Of a stretch of 64,000 nucleotides of DNA, positions 31,005 through 40,753 are shown piece by piece. Source of the DNA: an uncultured SAR86 cluster bacterium (lineage in GTDB: Bacteria; Pseudomonadota; Gammaproteobacteria; Magnimaribacterales; D2472); NCBI GenBank assembly GCA_902632555.1, contig CACPCZ010000003.1:53532-117531 (forward strand), in the 5' to 3' direction. How positions within the stretch are numbered: the first letter of the stretch is position 1; every line of letters starts with the position of its first letter. Position numbers and translations under genes: made by a program. The notes beneath the pieces are model-generated. The model saw only the letters and a program-made list of their open reading frames with translations. It made no database searches and was not told the origin of the DNA.

Positions 31005-34000
31005 GTTTATTTTCTCATTTAAGAGTTTCTTCAGAATATAGTATTTCTCAAGGCTTATTAACAGTAAATCAAATTGTTCAAAACGCGGTTCAAAAGTCTA
31101 TACCCTCTGTAGCTATGACAGATAGGGCAAATATGTTTGGCTTGGTGAAATTTTTCGATAAATGTGAGGCATCAGGTATAAAACCAATATCAGGCTGTTC
31201 TATTAATGCTATCTTTAAAGATGAGGATGAGTCATATGAGCTTTTATGTCTAGCTAAAACAAACAAAGGCCATAAAAACTTAATGAAAATTATTTCAAAT
31301 GCTCATAACAACAGTTCATTTTCATCTCCAATTATTAAATTTGAAGATTTAGTAGAATTAAAAGATGACATTATTGTAATTTCTGGCGGTAAAGGCAGTC
31401 ACATATTCGAATCATTAAGAAGAAACAATTTAACTGACACTGAAAAAAAAATAGATCAATTTACAAAATACTTTAAAGATGATTTTGTAATAGAAATTCA
31501 AAGAACTAACAGAATTGATGAATCAGATTATATTGAAAAAGTTGTTCCTCTCTCTATTAAAAAAAGTATTCCTGTAATTGCTACCAATGATGTACTCTTT
31601 TCGTCTCCTGAAGATTATGAAATACACGAAACAAAAGTTTGCATTAATACCGGTAAGACCCTTAATGATCCGAATAGAGAAAAAATATTCTCTGATCAGC
31701 AATACTTTAAATCATCTGAGGAAATGATCAATTTATTCAAAGAGGGTGCCCCTTTTATAGATAATACAAATGAAATATCAAAAAAATGTAATGTATCTCT
31801 AAAAACTAAAGGTTATTTTTTGCCAGAGTATCCTGTTCCTAAAGAACATAATTTTGATTCTTTTCTAGCTGACCTATCTCATGAGCGTCTTAAAAAATAT
31901 CTTGAAAGTTTTGATAAACAGAAAAAAGCAGAATACTTCAAAAGATTGGATTATGAATTAGAACAAATTAAAACAATGGGCTTTTCAAGCTACTTTTTAA
32001 TTGTTTATGATTTTATACAGTGGTCTAAAAATAATGATGTCCCTGTAGGACCTGGAAGAGGATCCGGTGCAGGATCATTAGTAGCTTTTGCACTTGGTAT
32101 TACTACCCTAGATCCAATTATTCATGGCCTTTTATTTGAAAGATTTCTTAATCCAGAACGCCTTTCAATGCCAGATTTTGATGTAGATTTTTGTATGGAG
32201 AAAAGGGATCTAGTTATCGATTATGTTAGTAAAAAATATGGATCAGGAGCAGTATCACAAATTGCAACCTTTGGTACTATGGCTGCGAGAGCAGTGGTAA
32301 GAGACGTTGCTAGAGCGATGGGAAAACCATATGCACTTGGAGATAGAATTTCTAAAATGATACCTTTTGCTCCCGGTATGACTTTAGATAAGGCAAAAAT
32401 AGAGCAGCCAATATTCGCTCAAACAATCAAAAATGATTCTGAAGTAAGAGAAATTGTAGATCTGTCATATAAATTAGAAGGTATAGCAAGAAATGTAGGA
32501 AAACATGCCGGTGGAGTTGTTATAGCGCCAGGAAGTATTTCAGATTTTTGTCCTGTATATGTTGATCGTCAATCAGAATCGGTAATGACTCAATATGATA
32601 AAGATGATGTTGAAAAAATAGGATTAGTAAAGTTTGACTTTTTAGGACTGAGAACCTTAACTGTTATTGATCGTGCTGTAAAATCAATCAATTTTGGTAA
32701 AGATGATTCAAAGAAATTTGATATTGATTCTATTCCTTTAAATGATGAAAAGGTCTTCAAATTATTGTCGTCAGGAAAAACTATGGCTGTTTTTCAATTA
32801 GAATCTTCTGGAATGCGGGATCTTATAAAAAGATTGAAACCTACAAAATTTGAAGAAATTACAGCTCTTCTTGCTTTATATAGGCCGGGTCCCCTTAATT
32901 CGGGTATGCATGATGAATTTGTTGATAGAAAACATGGCAACAGCCCAGTTACATACCCACATGAGCTTTTGGAAGAAGTCCTTGAGGAAACATATGGAGT
33001 GATCGTATACCAAGAACAGGTAATGGAAGCTGCAAGAGTGTTGGCAGGATTTTCTTTGGGTCAAGCAGATATCCTTAGAAGAGCAATGGGGAAAAAGAAG
33101 AAAGAAGAGATGGAGGAGCAAAGAGAAATATTTGTGAAAGGATGTGTTCAAAAAAATATCAAAGAAAAAAATGCTGAACAAATTTTCGATTTAATTAATC
33201 AGTTTGCAGAATACGGATTCAATAAGTCACACTCAGCAGCTTATGCTCTTATTTCATATCAAACTGCATATCTTAAAGCTTATTATCCTGAACATTTTAT
33301 GGCGTCAGTAATGTCATCTGAACTTGGTAATACTGATAAAATTTACGCTCTGACTCAAGAATGTTCTCGAATGGGTATTAAGGTTCTAAAACCTAATATA
33401 GTTTCTAGTAGCAAAAGATTTCTTGTAAATGATCAAAATGAAATTGAATATGGTCTTGGAGCAATTAAAGGCGTAGCAGATACCTTTATTCAACATGTAT
33501 GTGAATCGCGAAAAAACAAAAAATTTAGAGACTTATGGGATTTTTCAAAAAAAGTAGATATTAAACTTGGAGGTAAGAAATCTTTAGAAGCTTTGTCACA
33601 ATCTGGAGCATTTGATACTTTAAGTCCCTCAAGAAGTATAGCAATAGCATGTGTTGAGGATATGCTTAAAGATGGATCACTGCAGAATGGTAATGATCTA
33701 AAAAGTGGCGATTTATTTGCAGAATTTGACGAAAGCTTTGATCCGTACGAGAAATATAAGAATATACAAAACCTAACCTTAAGCGAAAAATTGGAATTAG
33801 AAAAAAAATCACTTGGATACTATTTGTCCGGTCATCCTGTAATAGCTATTGAAAATAAAATTAATAAAATTAGAACAAACAAAATCTCTGATTTAACAAA
33901 TGATATCAAAAGATCGGCACTTGTATGTTTGATTAATAGCGTGAGACAAATTAAAGACAGAAAAGGGAAGCCGCTTACTTTTATTAATTTTGATGATGGG

Positions 34001-34435
34001 ACCGGGATCATGGATGGAATAGTATCAAGTGAGGTTCTTGAAAACTGTCATTCTTTCCTAAAAGAAGGATCAATTTTATGCTTAAAAGGTTCAGTCGAAG
34101 TTGATGACTATAGAACAAATGACATCGGCGCACTAATGTTTAGAATGCGAGTAAAGGAAGTAACAACAATAGATAGCGAATTTATAAAAAAAATTAATAG
34201 TATTGAAATTGATTTAAGTAAGTCAGATTTATTGTCTTTAGATAATTTTGGAGAAAAGTTAGAACATATTGATTCTAAATTTTGGTCGGAGGGGTCTTGT
34301 GAAATTAATCTTAAAGTTCAAACAAACAAATCTGAAGCTATAATAGAGCTTGGAAATAGATACAAATTTGTTCCTAAAATTGAGAACTTATTTTACTTAG
34401 AAGATTTATTTGGTAAGGACTCGTTAAAAGTTTAA
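31001..34435 (+). CDS. dnaE: DNA polymerase III subunit alpha
   Basis: PHP domain, GPGRGSGAGSLVAFALGIT, PDFDVDFCMEKR, QEQVMEAARVLAGFSLGQADILRRAMGKK. Confidence 0.98.
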   Translation: MSLFSHLRVSSEYSISQGLLTVNQIVQNAVQKSIPSVAMTDRANMFGLVKFFDKCEASGIKPISGCSINAIFKDEDESYELLCLAKTNKGHKNLMKIISNAHNNSSFSSPIIKFEDLVELKDDIIVISGGKGSHIFESLRRNNLTDTEKKIDQFTKYFKDDFVIEIQRTNRIDESDYIEKVVPLSIKKSIPVIATNDVLFSSPEDYEIHETKVCINTGKTLNDPNREKIFSDQQYFKSSEEMINLFKEGAPFIDNTNEISKKCNVSLKTKGYFLPEYPVPKEHNFDSFLADLSHERLKKYLESFDKQKKAEYFKRLDYELEQIKTMGFSSYFLIVYDFIQWSKNNDVPVGPGRGSGAGSLVAFALGITTLDPIIHGLLFERFLNPERLSMPDFDVDFCMEKRDLVIDYVSKKYGSGAVSQIATFGTMAARAVVRDVARAMGKPYALGDRISKMIPFAPGMTLDKAKIEQPIFAQTIKNDSEVREIVDLSYKLEGIARNVGKHAGGVVIAPGSISDFCPVYVDRQSESVMTQYDKDDVEKIGLVKFDFLGLRTLTVIDRAVKSINFGKDDSKKFDIDSIPLNDEKVFKLLSSGKTMAVFQLESSGMRDLIKRLKPTKFEEITALLALYRPGPLNSGMHDEFVDRKHGNSPVTYPHELLEEVLEETYGVIVYQEQVMEAARVLAGFSLGQADILRRAMGKKKKEEMEEQREIFVKGCVQKNIKEKNAEQIFDLINQFAEYGFNKSHSAAYALISYQTAYLKAYYPEHFMASVMSSELGNTDKIYALTQECSRMGIKVLKPNIVSSSKRFLVNDQNEIEYGLGAIKGVADTFIQHVCESRKNKKFRDLWDFSKKVDIKLGGKKSLEALSQSGAFDTLSPSRSIAIACVEDMLKDGSLQNGNDLKSGDLFAEFDESFDPYEKYKNIQNLTLSEKLELEKKSLGYYLSGHPVIAIENKINKIRTNKISDLTNDIKRSALVCLINSVRQIKDRKGKPLTFINFDDGTGIMDGIVSSEVLENCHSFLKEGSILCLKGSVEVDDYRTNDIGALMFRMRVKEVTTIDSEFIKKINSIEIDLSKSDLLSLDNFGEKLEHIDSKFWSEGSCEINLKVQTNKSEAIIELGNRYKFVPKIENLFYLEDLFGKDSLKV

Positions 34436-34467
34436 ATTTATTGAGTTTTATTTATATCGGTATTTGA

Positions 34468-35415
34468 ATGGATGAAGAAAAATTTTTAAATTTTGAGGAG
34501 CCAATAAAAGAGCTTGCTCAAAAACTTAGCGCACTCAGGACAGCTGCTGTAGATTCACCAGCTTTAAATGAAGAGATTTTAAATTTAGAAAAAGAGAATA
34601 AAGCGCTTACAAAAAAAATTTATTCTAAATTAGATACATGGCAAATTGTTCAGGTAGCGAGACACCCAAACAGACCCCATACTTCTGACTTTATTGAAAG
34701 AATATTTGATGACTTTGATGAACTCCATGGTGACAGGCAATTCGGGGATGATGCATCAATTATTGGTGGAATTGGTATGCTTGAAAATATGCCTGTAATG
34801 GCAATTGGTCATGAAAAGGGGAGAGATACAGATGAAAAAGTAAAAAGAAATTTTGGAATGACAAATCCTGAAGGATACAGGAAAGCAAAAAGATTAATGT
34901 TGCTTGCTGAACAATTTTCTCTACCCGTAATTACTTTTGTTGATACGGCAGGTGCATATCCAGGAGTTGAGGGTGAAGAGAGATGTCAAAGTGAAGCTAT
35001 TGCAAGAAATTTAGCAACAATGTCTGAGCTTAAAACACCAATAATAGTAGTCGTTACTGGTGAGGGTGGCTCTGGCGGAGCTTTAGCAATAAGTGTAGGA
35101 GATCATCTTTCAATGCTGGAGTATGCTATATATTCTGTTGCTTCTCCGGAGGCGTGTGCATCTATTATTTGGCGATCTTCTGAAAAGGCTCCTGATGCAG
35201 CTGAGGCTATGAAAGTGTCCTCAAATGAGCTAAAAAAAATTAAAATTGTCGATGAAATTATACAAGAACCTCTTGGAGGGGCTCACAGAGACTATGATCT
35301 TATTGCTCAAAATATTAAAGGATCTCTTATTAAAAATTTATCAATATTAAACAAGCTTTCAATTGAAGAATTGCTCGAGAGAAGATATCAAAGAATTTTA
35401 AGCGTTGGCGCATAA
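34468..35415 (+). CDS. accA: acetyl-CoA carboxylase carboxyltransferase subunit alpha
   Basis: WQIVQVARHPNRPHTSDFIERIFDDFDELHGDR, GEGGSGGALAISVGD. Confidence 0.98.
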   Translation: MDEEKFLNFEEPIKELAQKLSALRTAAVDSPALNEEILNLEKENKALTKKIYSKLDTWQIVQVARHPNRPHTSDFIERIFDDFDELHGDRQFGDDASIIGGIGMLENMPVMAIGHEKGRDTDEKVKRNFGMTNPEGYRKAKRLMLLAEQFSLPVITFVDTAGAYPGVEGEERCQSEAIARNLATMSELKTPIIVVVTGEGGSGGALAISVGDHLSMLEYAIYSVASPEACASIIWRSSEKAPDAAEAMKVSSNELKKIKIVDEIIQEPLGGAHRDYDLIAQNIKGSLIKNLSILNKLSIEELLERRYQRILSVGA

Positions 35416-36388
35416 ATTGTTATCAATAGAAGATTTAAAACGGAACATAGACTTCACTAAGAAAATTTTTGTTGGTTTTAGTGGTGGTTCAGATTCATCT
35501 GCATTACTTCATTTACTTTCAAAAATAGCTCTTGAACATAAGCTTGATTTGAACGCAATTCATATCAATCATAATCTTTCTAAAAATTGTGATGACTGGG
35601 CAGAACATTGCAAAAATATGTGTAACAACTTAAATGTAAATTTAATAACTGAGACAGTGAAAATAGAATCATCTGGAGGTGGTCCCGAATCAGCAGCCAG
35701 AAAAGCAAGATATAAAATTTTTGAAAAATATATCGATATAAATGATCAGCTGCTGACTGCTCATCACTCAGATGACATAACCGAGACAATTTTCTTGAGA
35801 CTGATGAGAGGTACTGGCATTGAGGGTCTTCAAGGTTTGTCAGTTTCAAGAGAATTTGGCGAAGGCAAGATAATAAGACCCTTATTAGAATGTTCTAAAA
35901 AAGACATTATTAAGTATATTGAAGATAATAAAATTCAACATATATGTGATGATTCTAATGACAATAATTTAATTGATAGAAACTTTTTAAGAAACGTAAT
36001 ATTTCCAAAGCTTGATAAAAGATGGAATGATTTTTCTTTACGAATTTCAAAAACATCGAAGATTATTTCCAATAGAAATAAAAATTTCTCTAAGTTACTT
36101 AATAAAAATTATAAAGATTTAATTTCAGATTCAATCGAAAAAAAAGCATTATCTGATTTAGATGATGAAATTATCAAAGAAATTCTAAGATATGTTATAA
36201 AAGACAAAGGCATAGCTATGCCAAGTTCAAAAGTGCTTGATGAAGTTTTAAAAACTTTTATAAATTCAAATCCATCACAGAAATCAATTGTTACTTGGTC
36301 AAGGGCTGACAAAGAAGACCAACCAGGTAAAATAACTTACAGAGATGGAAAAATTTTGATTTCTGCAAACAAAATAAAGGAGAAATAA
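35405..36388 (+). CDS. tilS: tRNA(Ile)-lysidine synthase (short form)
   Basis: VGFSGGSDSSALLHLL PP-loop, INHNLS, ESAARKARY, TAHHSDD; 327 aa. Confidence 0.93.
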   Translation: MAHKLLSIEDLKRNIDFTKKIFVGFSGGSDSSALLHLLSKIALEHKLDLNAIHINHNLSKNCDDWAEHCKNMCNNLNVNLITETVKIESSGGGPESAARKARYKIFEKYIDINDQLLTAHHSDDITETIFLRLMRGTGIEGLQGLSVSREFGEGKIIRPLLECSKKDIIKYIEDNKIQHICDDSNDNNLIDRNFLRNVIFPKLDKRWNDFSLRISKTSKIISNRNKNFSKLLNKNYKDLISDSIEKKALSDLDDEIIKEILRYVIKDKGIAMPSSKVLDEVLKTFINSNPSQKSIVTWSRADKEDQPGKITYRDGKILISANKIKEK

Positions 36389-37161
36389 TGAATCTGGAAA
36401 CTATCGAAATAATTAATCAGGAAAAAGTTTCAACTATCAAATTAAATAGGCCGGACTTGTTAAACGCTGTCAATGAACAACTTGTTTGGGATCTTCAAAA
36501 AGCTACTGAACAGGTAATGAATGATGAAAAAATAAAAGTTGTTATTTTGACTGGAGCTGGCAGAGGTTTTTCAGCTGGAGCAGATTTGAGCGAAAGAAAA
36601 GCTAGCTGGGAAGGTTCAAAAGATGCATTGTTAAGAGGATATAAACCATCTTTTGAAAATATAATTAATATGCCAAAGCCTGTAATCGCTTCTGTATCAG
36701 GACCTGCTGCTGGCATTGGAGCAGCTTTAGCTATGTCATGTGACTTAAGGGTGATGTCCGAAGATTCTTATTTGTTATCTGTTTTTAGTAATATCGCTTT
36801 AGTCCCTGATGGAGGCCTGTCATGGTTTTTACCTAAGTTTATGGGTTATGCAAAAGCTTATGAATATGCTGTGGAGGCAAAAAAAATATCTGCATCAGAT
36901 TGTTTGAAGTACGGCATTGCAAATAAATTGGTTCCTGCAGATGAAATTGGAGAAATAACGCTTGAATGGGCAAATAAGTTATCAAAAAGATCCTCACAGT
37001 CTTTGAATCATACAAAGCGACTTATGCGCGAGTCATTAGCAGTTGGTTATTGGGATACCTTTAATAATGAAGCTGAAATTCAAAATGAATTGACTGTTAG
37101 CCCACAAAATCGTGAGGCTGTAAAAGCATTTTTAGAAAAAAGAGAACCTAATTTTGATTAA
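36388..37161 (+). CDS. enoyl-CoA hydratase/isomerase family protein
   Basis: VVILTGAGRGFSAGADLSE, PVIASVSGPAAGIGAALAMSCDLR. Confidence 0.93.
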   Translation: MNLETIEIINQEKVSTIKLNRPDLLNAVNEQLVWDLQKATEQVMNDEKIKVVILTGAGRGFSAGADLSERKASWEGSKDALLRGYKPSFENIINMPKPVIASVSGPAAGIGAALAMSCDLRVMSEDSYLLSVFSNIALVPDGGLSWFLPKFMGYAKAYEYAVEAKKISASDCLKYGIANKLVPADEIGEITLEWANKLSKRSSQSLNHTKRLMRESLAVGYWDTFNNEAEIQNELTVSPQNREAVKAFLEKREPNFD

Positions 37162-37163
37162 AG

Positions 37164-38816
37164 CTAAAGGAGTTTGCTTAAACCAACAATGATGGCATCA
37201 AAAGATGCTCTTGTGGTGTTGGGATTAATACCAACGCCCCAAAAAGTTTTACCATCTTTTTCTAATTCAATATATGCAGCAGCTTTAGCATCTGATCCAG
37301 ATGAAATAGCTGTTTGATGATAATCTGCAACTTTTATTTGCATACCAATCTTTTCAGACAGACCGTTAATGAACGAATCAATTGGACCATTACCTGTTCC
37401 TTTGATTAATGTCTCAGAATTTTGCATGTTCATTGTTAATTCCAGCGTGTGAATTTCATCTTTTGAAGATGACTCATGTTTTATGTAGGAAAAATTATTC
37501 TTTGGTGACAAATAACTTTGCTCAAAAATCTCCCATATCTGCGAACTAGAAATCTCTTTTCCAGTCTCATCAGCTAATTTTTGAATTTTTTGACTTAAGC
37601 TAATCTGTAATCTTCTTGGCAGAGAGACTCCATGATCTTTTTCTAATAGAAATGCAACTCCACCTTTGCCTGACTGAGAGTTTATTCTAACAACAGCTTC
37701 ATAGTTTCTTCCTAGATCAGCAGGATCTATTGGTAAATATGGAACCTCCCACTTGGGATCGTTTGAATTTTTGATAGCATTAAAACCTTTTTTAATGGCA
37801 TCTTGATGAGATCCAGAGAATGCTGTGAAAACTAAATCTCCAGCATATGGATGCCTCGGATGAACAGGTAATTGATTACAATACTCAACTTCTCTCATTA
37901 CAGAATTAATATTTGAGAAGTCTAGTTTAGGATCAATTCCTTGTGTAAGCATATTCAATGCAATTGTTACAACATCTACATTACCTGTTCTTTCACCATT
38001 ACCAAACAATGTACCCTCAACCCTGTCAGCTCCTGCCATTAAACCAAATTCAGATGCAGCCACTGCAGTACCTCGATCATTGTGAGGATGGAGACTAAGA
38101 CAAATATCATCTCTATTTTTAAGATTATTATTCATCCATTCAATTTGATCACCATAGATATTTGGAGTTGACATTTCGACAGTTGCGGGGAGATTGATGA
38201 TGATTTTATTCTTAGACACTGATTTGAGAATGTCTACAACTGAATCACATACGTCTCGAGCATAATCAAGCTCAGTGCCTGTAAAACTCTCTGGCGAATA
38301 TTCAAAAGTCCACTCAGTAGAACTATTTTCTTCTGCAAGATTTTTTATTAGCTGTGCGGCATCTGTTGCGATTTTTTTTACTCCGTTTTTGTCCTGATTA
38401 AAAACAACTTTTCTTTGAAGGGTAGAGGTTGAATTGTAAAAATGAACTATAGCTTTTGAGGATCCCTTAAGTGATTCAAATGTCTTTTTAATTAAATCCT
38501 CTCTCGCTTGAGTGAGAACTTGAATTTTGACGTCACTCGGTATTTTTTTATTTTCTATAAGATCTCGAACAAAATCATAATCCGTTTGCGAAGCAGAAGG
38601 AAAACCAACTTCAATTTCTTTAAAGCCTATATTGCATAGCAAATCAAACATTCTATTTTTTCGTTCAGCTCCCATAGGCTCAATTAATGCTTGATTTCCG
38701 TCTCGCAAATCAACTGAACACCATATTGGGGCATTCTTGATAGTCTTTTCAGGCCATTTTCTATTTTCTAAGTCAATTGGCTTGAATGCTGAATATTTGT
38801 TCGTAGGATTGTCCAT
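37164..38816 (-). CDS. leuA: 2-isopropylmalate synthase (type 2 LeuA)
   Basis: WPEKTIKNAPIWCSVDLRDGNQALIEPMG, SLHPHNDRGTAVAASE, C-terminal regulatory domain. Confidence 0.96.
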   Translation of the reverse strand: MDNPTNKYSAFKPIDLENRKWPEKTIKNAPIWCSVDLRDGNQALIEPMGAERKNRMFDLLCNIGFKEIEVGFPSASQTDYDFVRDLIENKKIPSDVKIQVLTQAREDLIKKTFESLKGSSKAIVHFYNSTSTLQRKVVFNQDKNGVKKIATDAAQLIKNLAEENSSTEWTFEYSPESFTGTELDYARDVCDSVVDILKSVSKNKIIINLPATVEMSTPNIYGDQIEWMNNNLKNRDDICLSLHPHNDRGTAVAASEFGLMAGADRVEGTLFGNGERTGNVDVVTIALNMLTQGIDPKLDFSNINSVMREVEYCNQLPVHPRHPYAGDLVFTAFSGSHQDAIKKGFNAIKNSNDPKWEVPYLPIDPADLGRNYEAVVRINSQSGKGGVAFLLEKDHGVSLPRRLQISLSQKIQKLADETGKEISSSQIWEIFEQSYLSPKNNFSYIKHESSSKDEIHTLELTMNMQNSETLIKGTGNGPIDSFINGLSEKIGMQIKVADYHQTAISSGSDAKAAAYIELEKDGKTFWGVGINPNTTRASFDAIIVGLSKLL

Positions 38817-38838
38817 GGTTTAATAAGTAAATGTTATT

Positions 38839-39288
38839 ATGTGCTTTATGCTTACTCCTGAAATAAAAACTAACCTTATATTAAAAGAGATTGGAATTAA
38901 AAGATATTTATTAAGGTCTAAGAAAACAGATATTTTAAAAAAATCATACAATTCTTTTCAAAAAGGCGCCATCCTGGCAATTTTTGATAAACCTTATGAT
39001 AACTTAATAAAAGAACAACAGGATCTTTTAAAAGCTGTTCTTGCTTCAACTAAACTTGACAAAGGCAAAGAGTGCAAAGATGGTCTTGCTTTCACATCAC
39101 CTGATGAATTAAAAAAGAAGTTATCTAATTTTAACGAAATTAAACTTATCATTATTTTTGGAAAGATCTTTTGTGATCTAAATTTTGACTGTGTAGCAAT
39201 AAACTCTCCATCTCTTAGTGAATTAGCTTTGAAGAAAGAAGCAAAAGCTAAGCTTTGGACCGAAATAAAAAATAAATTAAATTTATAA
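38839..39288 (+). CDS. holD: putative DNA polymerase III psi subunit (HolD-like)
   Basis: N-term LILKEIGIKRYLLRS resembles E. coli psi LQQLGITQWSLRR; C-term INSPSLSELALKKEAKAKLWTEI resembles VASPALTDLRANPTARAALWQQI (from memory); located directly upstream of rimI as in E. coli; start may be ATG 38848. Confidence 0.7.
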   Translation: MCFMLTPEIKTNLILKEIGIKRYLLRSKKTDILKKSYNSFQKGAILAIFDKPYDNLIKEQQDLLKAVLASTKLDKGKECKDGLAFTSPDELKKKLSNFNEIKLIIIFGKIFCDLNFDCVAINSPSLSELALKKEAKAKLWTEIKNKLNL

Positions 39289-39294
39289 AAATTA

Positions 39295-39735
39295 ATGTTT
39301 AAGATTTCATTAACAGATATTTCTGAATTAGAAGAGTTATATGAGATTGAAAAAAATACAAATCCATCACCATGGTCGAAAGAAAACTTCTATTCATCTT
39401 TTGAAGTTGGACATAAATCACTTGTTTGCAGGAAAGATAAAAAAATAGTTGGATTTATAATTTTTTCTATTGTTAATAAAGAATGCCATCTTTTAAGTAT
39501 TGCTGTAGTAACGGAGTTTCAAAGATCTGGTGCTGGGAGCATCTTGTTAGAATCAATGATGAAGCAATCAAAAGTGATTGGAGCGAAGAAAATATTTTTA
39601 GAGGTAAGGTCTCAAAATAAAAAAGCAATCAGCTTTTATAAAAAATTTAATTTTGAAACAGATGCTATTAGAGCAAACTACTATACGGGCAAAACACCTG
39701 ACGATGCAATATTGATGAGCCTTAATATCGGCTAA
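39295..39735 (+). CDS. rimI: ribosomal protein bS18-alanine N-acetyltransferase
   Basis: GNAT fold; LYEIEKNTNPSPWSKENFYSSF, LSIAVVTEFQRSGAGSILLESMM, LEVRSQNKKAISFYKKFNF. Confidence 0.9.
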   Translation: MFKISLTDISELEELYEIEKNTNPSPWSKENFYSSFEVGHKSLVCRKDKKIVGFIIFSIVNKECHLLSIAVVTEFQRSGAGSILLESMMKQSKVIGAKKIFLEVRSQNKKAISFYKKFNFETDAIRANYYTGKTPDDAILMSLNIG

Positions 39736-40211
39736 AGTAATTTTATTATTTCAGGTTCTATTTCGCTTAATTCACTTTGTGGACTAAATCTTTCTTTCAC
39801 CACACCATTTTTGTTAATTAGAAATTTAGTGAAATTCCATTTTATTTGTTTTGTTCCTGCAACTCCTGGGATTTCATTTTTTAGAAACTTATAAAAAGGA
39901 TCAGCATTGGAGCCATTAACTTTAATTTTATTAAATATTTTAAAGGTTATTCCATATTCTGAATCACAGAATTTTTGTATTTCTTCATTAGTGCCAGGTT
40001 CTTGAAGAGCAAATTGATTGCATGGAAATGCCAAAATATCAAAACCAGCTTTTGTGTATTTTTTATGTAATTTTTCTAGCTCTCTATATTGATATGTAAG
40101 TCCACAATAACTTGCTACATTTACTATGAGAAGAACTCTTCCTTCATAATCGCTTAAAGATACTTCATTTAATAAAGCATCTTTGACAGAGAAATCATAA
40201 ATTGTTTTCAT
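39732..40211 (-). CDS. glutathione peroxidase family protein
   Basis: LLIVNVASYCGLTYQYRELEKLH, ILAFPCNQFALQEPGTNEEI, KWNFTKFLINKNG; start set at ATG 40211. Confidence 0.94.
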   Translation of the reverse strand: MKTIYDFSVKDALLNEVSLSDYEGRVLLIVNVASYCGLTYQYRELEKLHKKYTKAGFDILAFPCNQFALQEPGTNEEIQKFCDSEYGITFKIFNKIKVNGSNADPFYKFLKNEIPGVAGTKQIKWNFTKFLINKNGVVKERFSPQSELSEIEPEIIKLL

Positions 40212-40291
40212 AAAATTTAGACATGTGTGCAAGAATTTCGAATATTATATATGTATTCAAAATTAAACGACACAATGAGTATGATCTAAAA

Positions 40292-40753
40292 ATGAACTTT
40301 AAAATTGAATATTCTTGGAAAAATTTCAATGATTTATCTTTGGATGATCTATATGCTATTTTGAACTTAAGACAAGAAGTCTTTGTTCTAGAGCAAAATT
40401 GTCCATACATTGATGCAGATTACTCAGATCAAGATGCAATTCATCTTTTGGGATATTGTAAGGATGAACTAGTATCATATTTGAGGGCATTTCCTCCGAA
40501 TATAAAATATGAAGGTTCATCCATGGGCAGGATTGTAGTAAAAGAATTAATGAGAAAAAAATCTATTGGCAAGGAAATAACTAACATCGGTGCATCTTTT
40601 CTTAAAAAAAAATACCCAAATCATGAAATTGTAATTTCAGCTCAGCACAGACTTGAGAAGTTTTATGAAGACCTTGGCTTTATATCTAGAGGTGAAGTTT
40701 ACTTAGAAGATAACATCGATCATATTCAGATGTATTTACCAATTACTCAATAA
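40292..40753 (+). CDS. ElaA-like GNAT family N-acetyltransferase
   Basis: LDDLYAILNLRQEVFVLEQNCPYIDADYSDQDAIHLLG, MGRIVVKELMRKKSIGKEI; start set at ATG 40292. Confidence 0.85.
   Translation: MNFKIEYSWKNFNDLSLDDLYAILNLRQEVFVLEQNCPYIDADYSDQDAIHLLGYCKDELVSYLRAFPPNIKYEGSSMGRIVVKELMRKKSIGKEITNIGASFLKKKYPNHEIVISAQHRLEKFYEDLGFISRGEVYLEDNIDHIQMYLPITQ

Noticed and set aside
40195-40410. 71-aa minus-strand ORF between gpx and elaA
   Set aside because: Overlaps elaA antisense and the gpx start; no domain, probably spurious.
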